Below are positions 5,861 through 8,548 of a DNA stretch of 8,548 nt, piece after piece. Both the position numbers and the translations under genes were made by a program. This DNA comes from JAHCHG01 sp038251885 (GTDB lineage Bacteria; Acidobacteriota; Blastocatellia; Pyrinomonadales; Pyrinomonadaceae): NCBI GenBank assembly GCA_038251885.1, contig JBBSAX010000218.1:1-8548 (forward strand), given 5' to 3'. The notes beneath the pieces are model-generated. The model did no database searches. It was not told where the DNA came from and was given only the letters and a program-made list of their open reading frames with translations. Position 1 is the first letter of the stretch. Each line of letters starts with the position of its first letter.

Positions 5861-5965
5861 AAATTTATATTTAGCTAACCGCAATGAGAGAGATTGAAGA
5901 TTAAACGAGGTGTTTAATAAGTTAAAATCAACTTCAAATCTTGATCTGTTTTAAAATATAAATTT
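5861..5965. repeat. Structured AT-rich block bounded by 12-bp inverted repeats
   Basis: The 12 bases AAATTTATATTT (5861-5872) are the exact reverse complement of 5954-5965. Nested inside, AGATTGAAG (5891-5899) pairs with 5932-5941 leaving one bulged A, and inside that ATTAAAC (5900-5906) pairs with GTTTAAT (5912-5918) around the loop GAGGT. Three compatible nested stems in 105 bases suggest a folded RNA leader or a small MITE-like insertion. It begins 5 bases after the membrane-protein stop and ends 23 bases before the next start. The stems are AT-rich, so chance is not excluded. Confidence 0.4.
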
Positions 5966-5988
5966 ACTTTTCGGTCTTAGAATTTGTT

Positions 5989-6813
5989 ATGAAAATTTGC
6001 GCTAAAAAGTTTTTCTTTCCCGTGTTTTCGTTGTTTTTAATTTTCGCAGTCGCTGAAATTACAAACATTTTCGCTCAAACCGGCGGTATTCAATCTGCCA
6101 ATCTCGGAAATTCAATCTCGGCAGAAGTCAAAGGTAAGGTCGGTCTCGGTGTTTTTGAACGGCTGAAAAAACCTGTCGTTAAAAAAACTGTCCCGAAAAG
6201 AACTCAGTCGGCGAAAACCACAAAGGGTAAAACTCCTTCTGTCAAAGGCGGAAAAACTCCTTTAAGAAACAAACCGATCGAAACGGAAGATTTCGACGAC
6301 TACAAAATTCTTACATACAAACCTGATGCGCGATTGAAAACCGCTGAAAAATTGCTAAATGAATTTGCCGCAACTGCTGACGAGCGAGCGTTGATGGTCG
6401 AGTTTTTTAAGGTTGCAAAAGCGGCTTATGAAGAAGAAGCGGCGAAAAAAGGTAAGAAAAATGATGTTGCGCTTGCCTTGACATTCTTTCTGGCAAGTTG
6501 CGTTACGGTTTACAATGACGCGCCCGAACCGAGCGATCAGGCGATTGATAATTTGTACGATGCTTTGTCCGATTCTTTGATCGAAGACGAACAATTTGCT
6601 GCTTCGACTGACCGCGAAAAACAGGAAATGAGCGAAACTTTGATCTATATCGGCGGTTTGGTTTTAGGCGGTTACACTATCGGCAAAGAAGGTGATGATG
6701 AAGATACAGTAAAAGTTTTTCAAACTCTTGCCGGAGTTTCTTTGGCATCTTTAACGCAACTTGATCCGAAGAAAATGAAATTTAACGACAAAGGATTGGT
6801 TGTTAATCCTTGA
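5989..6813 (+). CDS. Secreted helical protein resembling DUF6683
   Basis: The 274-residue product has a Sec signal peptide at residues 1-29 (KICAKK, hydrophobic core, IFA before Gln). A basic, low-complexity linker (about 60-97, rich in Lys, Thr, Pro and Gly) follows, then a helical domain from about 103 to 270. That domain starts YKPDARLKTAEKLLNEFAA. It continues with VALALTFFLASCVTVYND, a conserved-looking DREKQEMSETLIYIGGLVLGG and a C-terminal LDPKKMKFNDKGLVV. The order and spacing recall the DUF6683 family of unknown function, which I state from memory as a tentative match. The start has no clear Shine-Dalgarno site. The gene stands alone behind a structured 105-bp block and ends at a terminator shared with the converging kinase gene. 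A role in the envelope is all that can be inferred. Confidence 0.8.
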   Translation: MKICAKKFFFPVFSLFLIFAVAEITNIFAQTGGIQSANLGNSISAEVKGKVGLGVFERLKKPVVKKTVPKRTQSAKTTKGKTPSVKGGKTPLRNKPIETEDFDDYKILTYKPDARLKTAEKLLNEFAATADERALMVEFFKVAKAAYEEEAAKKGKKNDVALALTFFLASCVTVYNDAPEPSDQAIDNLYDALSDSLIEDEQFAASTDREKQEMSETLIYIGGLVLGGYTIGKEGDDEDTVKVFQTLAGVSLASLTQLDPKKMKFNDKGLVVNP

Positions 6814-6824
6814 TTCGCTGTCAG

Positions 6825-6885
6825 AAAAAACTTGGCGCAATGCGGAATTCAAAATTTTTCTGTTTCGCATTTTGCCGAGTTTTTT
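6825..6885. terminator. Bidirectional intrinsic terminator between convergent genes
   Basis: Positions 6825-6847 and 6863-6885 form a 23-position stem around a 15-base loop. It begins with A6 and ends with T6, has G-C rich parts (GGC with GCC, ATGCG with CGCAT), two G-T wobbles and one 2-base internal loop. Either strand gives a hairpin followed by a T-run. It starts 11 bases after the stop of the plus-strand secreted-protein gene, and its right arm codes for the last residues of the kinase/TPR protein, whose stop (6849-6851) lies in the loop. Confidence 0.75.
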
Positions 6886-8548
6886 TTGACTTTTTCAGAA
6901 GCTTCAATTTGCCACGGCAAAAGTTGTTTTTGTTGCGCGATTGTTTCCCAAATTTTTATTGAATTTTGAAATTGCAGACACGCTTTGCGGTGTAATTCTT
7001 GATCTTTATTTTTGGTGGCGGCTTTTTGATATGCAAAGCCCAGTTTTTCGAGAGTTTGTCCCAACATAATTTTGCTCAAAATATCCGAGTCATCATTGAC
7101 CGCCAACTCTTGGAATAAAATAATTCCGCTTCGAAAACTATCAATTGCTTCATTTAAATTGTCCTGCAAAACTGCAAGTTCACCGAGCCTTCCATAGGCT
7201 CTGGCTAGTGAAGCACGAACTCTTTTCGGATCGGCATCGGCAACTTCGAGCCTTAATTTCAAGGTTTTCTTCAAGTAACTTTCTGCATTTTCCAAGTCGC
7301 CGGTTTTCATCAGATTATAACCGATTGCGCCGTAGCTGAATGATAAATCGGTTTTTACATCCAAGTTTTCGGGAAATGCTTTTATTCTTTCTTCATCAAG
7401 GATTAATGCTTTTCGATAAAGTTCGATTGAACTTGCGTAGTCTTCGTTGAAATCTAAAACCTCGCCCGTCCTTTTGTAACTCTGCGCCAAACTTCGGCGA
7501 TATTCAAAATTTGAATCGTCTTCCGCGAGTAAACCTTCCCAAATCGAGATGGCTTTCCGGTAATTTTCAATTGCTTCTGCATTGGCGCGGATCATTTTCA
7601 AACCAACACCCAAATCGAAATATCCCTGCGCCAATCCGTTACGGAATTTTGCATCAGACGGCGCGGACAGACTGAGATTTTCGTAGATTTTCAGAGCTTG
7701 TTTGTAATATTCTAACCGCGTATTTTCGTCCGTTATTCCGATACTGTCCCCGACTTTGCCGGAAGCTGCGGCAAGTGCGAATAAATCTTCCTTATTTTCT
7801 GGATTCAATGCTGCCAGATTTTGTCTGATTTGTAAGGCTTTTTGAAAACTTTCTAAAGCACCTTGAACATTGCCGACCGCTCCGCCATCAACTTTAGATT
7901 GAACATCGCCGACTTTTTGATAAGCCGTTGCAAGTTCGCGTTGCAAATCAGAATCGTTGCCGCTTTCAGACGAAAGATTGTCGAGATATTCGAGCGCGTC
8001 CTTGACCATTTTTTCACGCAGAGCAGTTGAACCGGGCAATTTTTCGATGCCATCGTGATACTCAAACAAAACGGTATTAGCGAGTTTGCGAACTTGTCTG
8101 AAACGAATTTCAGCTTTATCGCGTTCCAGATTTGCCCGATGCGCTTGCCAAGTGGTTGCCGAAATTCCGACCAAAAGCGAAAACAAAACTAGAAAACTTG
8201 CCAAAACTCCGATACGATGGCGTTTGAAAAATTTCCCGATGCGGTAAAAAGTCGTATCTGCCGTCGCTGTAACCGGCAAACCGACGAGATGGCGGCGAAT
8301 GTCTTCGGAAAATTCCTGCACCGATAAATAACGTCGCTCAGGTTCTTTGCGTAAGGCTTTTAAGATTATATTATCCAAATCACCCTTTAATAATTTGCGA
8401 TTTGCGATGTTTGATCTGCGATTTTCTTTTTGATTTGCAGTTTTCGGTATTTGGTCTTTGTTTGTGGAAGGTTCTTCAACTTGATTGGTAATCTTACTGT
8501 CAATCGCGCTTGGGCGAATCGGCTCTTCGGTTAAAATTATGTTTGAGG
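6849..8548 (-). CDS. Ser/Thr protein kinase with TPR sensor region (C-terminal part)
   Basis: The frame stays open to the right edge, so the true start and the catalytic motifs (VAIK, HRD, DFG) lie outside. The TTG at 8378 is not a start. What is visible begins with the last kinase subdomains: TEEPIRPS, then a 38-residue variable linker, then LKGDLDNIILKALRKEPERRYLSVQEFSEDIRRHL, which holds the family's closing Arg. A membrane span follows (8211-8145, RIGVLASFLVLFSLLVGIS), then about 400 residues of tetratricopeptide repeats such as AIENYRKAISIWEGLL, SSIELYRKALILDEERI and AESYLKKTLKLRLEVA. This architecture, cytosolic kinase, one span and an extracytoplasmic TPR region, is common in Acidobacteriota and suggests signal-dependent protein interaction on the outside. 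Orientation is inferred. It shares a terminator with the converging gene. Confidence 0.92.
   Translation of the reverse strand, partial: SNIILTEEPIRPSAIDSKITNQVEEPSTNKDQIPKTANQKENRRSNIANRKLLKGDLDNIILKALRKEPERRYLSVQEFSEDIRRHLVGLPVTATADTTFYRIGKFFKRHRIGVLASFLVLFSLLVGISATTWQAHRANLERDKAEIRFRQVRKLANTVLFEYHDGIEKLPGSTALREKMVKDALEYLDNLSSESGNDSDLQRELATAYQKVGDVQSKVDGGAVGNVQGALESFQKALQIRQNLAALNPENKEDLFALAAASGKVGDSIGITDENTRLEYYKQALKIYENLSLSAPSDAKFRNGLAQGYFDLGVGLKMIRANAEAIENYRKAISIWEGLLAEDDSNFEYRRSLAQSYKRTGEVLDFNEDYASSIELYRKALILDEERIKAFPENLDVKTDLSFSYGAIGYNLMKTGDLENAESYLKKTLKLRLEVADADPKRVRASLARAYGRLGELAVLQDNLNEAIDSFRSGIILFQELAVNDDSDILSKIMLGQTLEKLGFAYQKAATKNKDQELHRKACLQFQNSIKIWETIAQQKQLLPWQIEASEKVKKNSAKCETEKF
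8397..8424. repeat. Period-7 repeat (GCGATTT type) inside the kinase gene
   Basis: Four consecutive 7-base units read GCGATTT, GCGATGT, TTGATCT, GCGATTT; a further similar GATTTGC is seen at 8432-8438. On the coding strand they give Asn/Arg-rich residues (NRRSNIANR) in the variable linker of the kinase C-lobe. The unit length equals that of the tract at 139-166, though the sequence differs. Units two and three are degenerate, so this may be an old expansion. Confidence 0.55.

Noticed and set aside
5933..5962. Promoter with TTCAAA and TATAAA ahead of the 5989 gene
   Set aside because: The -35 match is poor, and such hexamers are expected by chance in this AT-rich gap, which also holds overlapping inverted repeats.
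8376..8378. TTG as the start of the kinase/TPR gene
   Set aside because: The frame continues upstream to the window edge with kinase-like sequence (TEEPIRPS, LKGD), so this codon is an internal Leu.

Overview
The window is AT-rich, gene-dense bacterial chromosome with 11 or 12 genes, no rRNA or tRNA that I can see, and no phage or plasmid genes. The most likely source is an Acidobacteriota bacterium near class Blastocatellia. That is an inference from three things: a receptor-type Ser/Thr kinase fused to a long TPR region, small secreted proteins of a type I associate with that group, and REP-like palindromes starting GGGAGCGC or GGAACGCG. No marker gene settles the taxonomy.

Layout. At the left edge a plus-strand gene ends (3-128). 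It converges on a compact minus-strand cluster read from 2498 down to 152: ygfZ, a Uma2-type nuclease-fold protein, a small secreted protein and a 90-residue coiled-coil protein, with gaps of 31, 15 and 6 bases. Upstream of ygfZ lie a 15-bp perfect inverted repeat (2511-2572) and a paired REP-like palindrome (2579-2660). Next come a second secreted protein (2667-3167) and a uracil-DNA glycosylase (3210-3824), both minus strand. From 3859 the plus strand carries what looks like a hicA toxin gene wrecked by a second, unrelated paired REP element (3898-4045), then an intact hicB antitoxin, an Mrp/ApbC Fe-S carrier ATPase, a three-pass membrane protein, a 105-bp structured AT-rich block (5861-5965) and a secreted protein resembling DUF6683. 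The last gene, on the minus strand and cut by the right edge, is the C-terminal part of the Ser/Thr kinase with a TPR sensor region. It meets its convergent neighbour at a bidirectional terminator (6825-6885).

Function. Two genes belong to Fe-S or folate-linked maintenance (ygfZ, mrp), and the uracil-DNA glycosylase also carries a probable Fe-S cluster. The others are envelope or signalling proteins. No new multi-gene system stands out. The most interesting material is the repeat ecology: two different REP-type pairs within 1.5 kb, one apparently inside a toxin gene, and two period-7 repeat tracts that reach into the coding ends or linkers of proteins.
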